Below, in pieces: positions 63,986 to 64,000 of a stretch of 64,000 bases of DNA (position 1 is its first letter; every line of letters begins with the position of its first letter). This DNA is from Sphingomonas sp. SORGH_AS_0950. GTDB taxonomy: Bacteria > Pseudomonadota > Alphaproteobacteria > Sphingomonadales > Sphingomonadaceae. Where the stretch lies: NCBI RefSeq assembly GCF_030818415.1, contig NZ_JAUTAE010000001.1, forward strand, positions 2,568,001-2,632,000. Direction: 5' to 3'. The notes beneath the pieces are model-generated. The model saw only the letters and a list, made by a program, of their open reading frames with translations. It did not search any database and had not been told where the DNA came from. A program made the position numbers and the translations under genes.

Positions 63986-64000
63986 CCTGCCACCTCGCCG

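Overview
The window looks like a chromosome segment of a sphingomonad (Alphaproteobacteria, probably Sphingomonas or a close relative). Evidence: GC-rich codon use throughout, many GTG and TTG starts, housekeeping genes typical of the group (rpoZ, rpmG, argB, argG, purH, rpe, polA, nadB, tldD, glnK-amtB, a DivK-type regulator, an SDHAF4-like protein), a heparinase II/III gene between rpe and purH, and dense families of intergenic palindromic repeats. The genus is inferred from gene content and style; no marker gene was aligned.

Core part (1 to about 45 kb). Short operons and single genes alternate strands: a GDT1-like membrane protein; rpmG; a LysR regulator divergent from a two-AAA-domain Cdc48-type ATPase; a PmtA-like methyltransferase and a phospholipase D/cardiolipin synthase-like enzyme; rpoZ; a BrnT/BrnA toxin-antitoxin pair with a 12-bp palindromic operator candidate; an exported M20 peptidase; a YhhQ-type queuosine-precursor transporter next to argB; an RsmB-like methyltransferase, rpe, heparinase and purH; a polA-flippase pair; a beta-lactamase-fold lipoprotein; nadB; a TonB protein; an ABC ATPase; tldD; glnK-amtB behind a near-perfect sigma-54 promoter; argG; a polytopic membrane protein; RidA, HAD and DUF3572 proteins; a DivK-type receiver; rlmE-ppx; and tRNA-Gln(CTG). 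Intergenic spaces hold at least five repeat families (called A to E here), including an exact 64-bp module present in opposite orientations at 1.4 and 30.4 kb.

Accessory part (about 45.1 to 61.4 kb). Just beyond tRNA-Gln come a ~195-bp repeat shared with position 5.05 kb, an intact-looking IS3-family element, a disrupted ORF, and then one tightly overlapping minus-strand operon, first gene to last: Phd/YefM-like antitoxin, C5-cytosine methyltransferase, Vsr endonuclease, MORC/MutL-like GHKL ATPase, Z1 ATPase/helicase, PD-(D/E)XK (DUF4420-like) protein and AIPR protein. This is a restriction-modification-like anti-phage system of the MORC-Z1-AIPR ('Mza'-like) type, with its own modification and mismatch-repair genes and a candidate antitoxin-type regulator. 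Upstream lie three overlapping genes I do not recognise, divergent from a MobA/MobL-like relaxase gene. Between them is a nested 64-bp palindrome that could be an oriT or a shared regulatory site. This suggests the defence operon sits in a mobilisable element. No integrase and no att duplication of the tRNA end were seen.

The last 2.3 kb encode a subtilisin (S8) autotransporter-like lipoprotein. It is split by an apparent single-base frameshift between the catalytic Asp and His. A second gene with a similar Thr-Pro linker (36.1 to 37.5 kb, beta-propeller) has a comparable single-base lesion.
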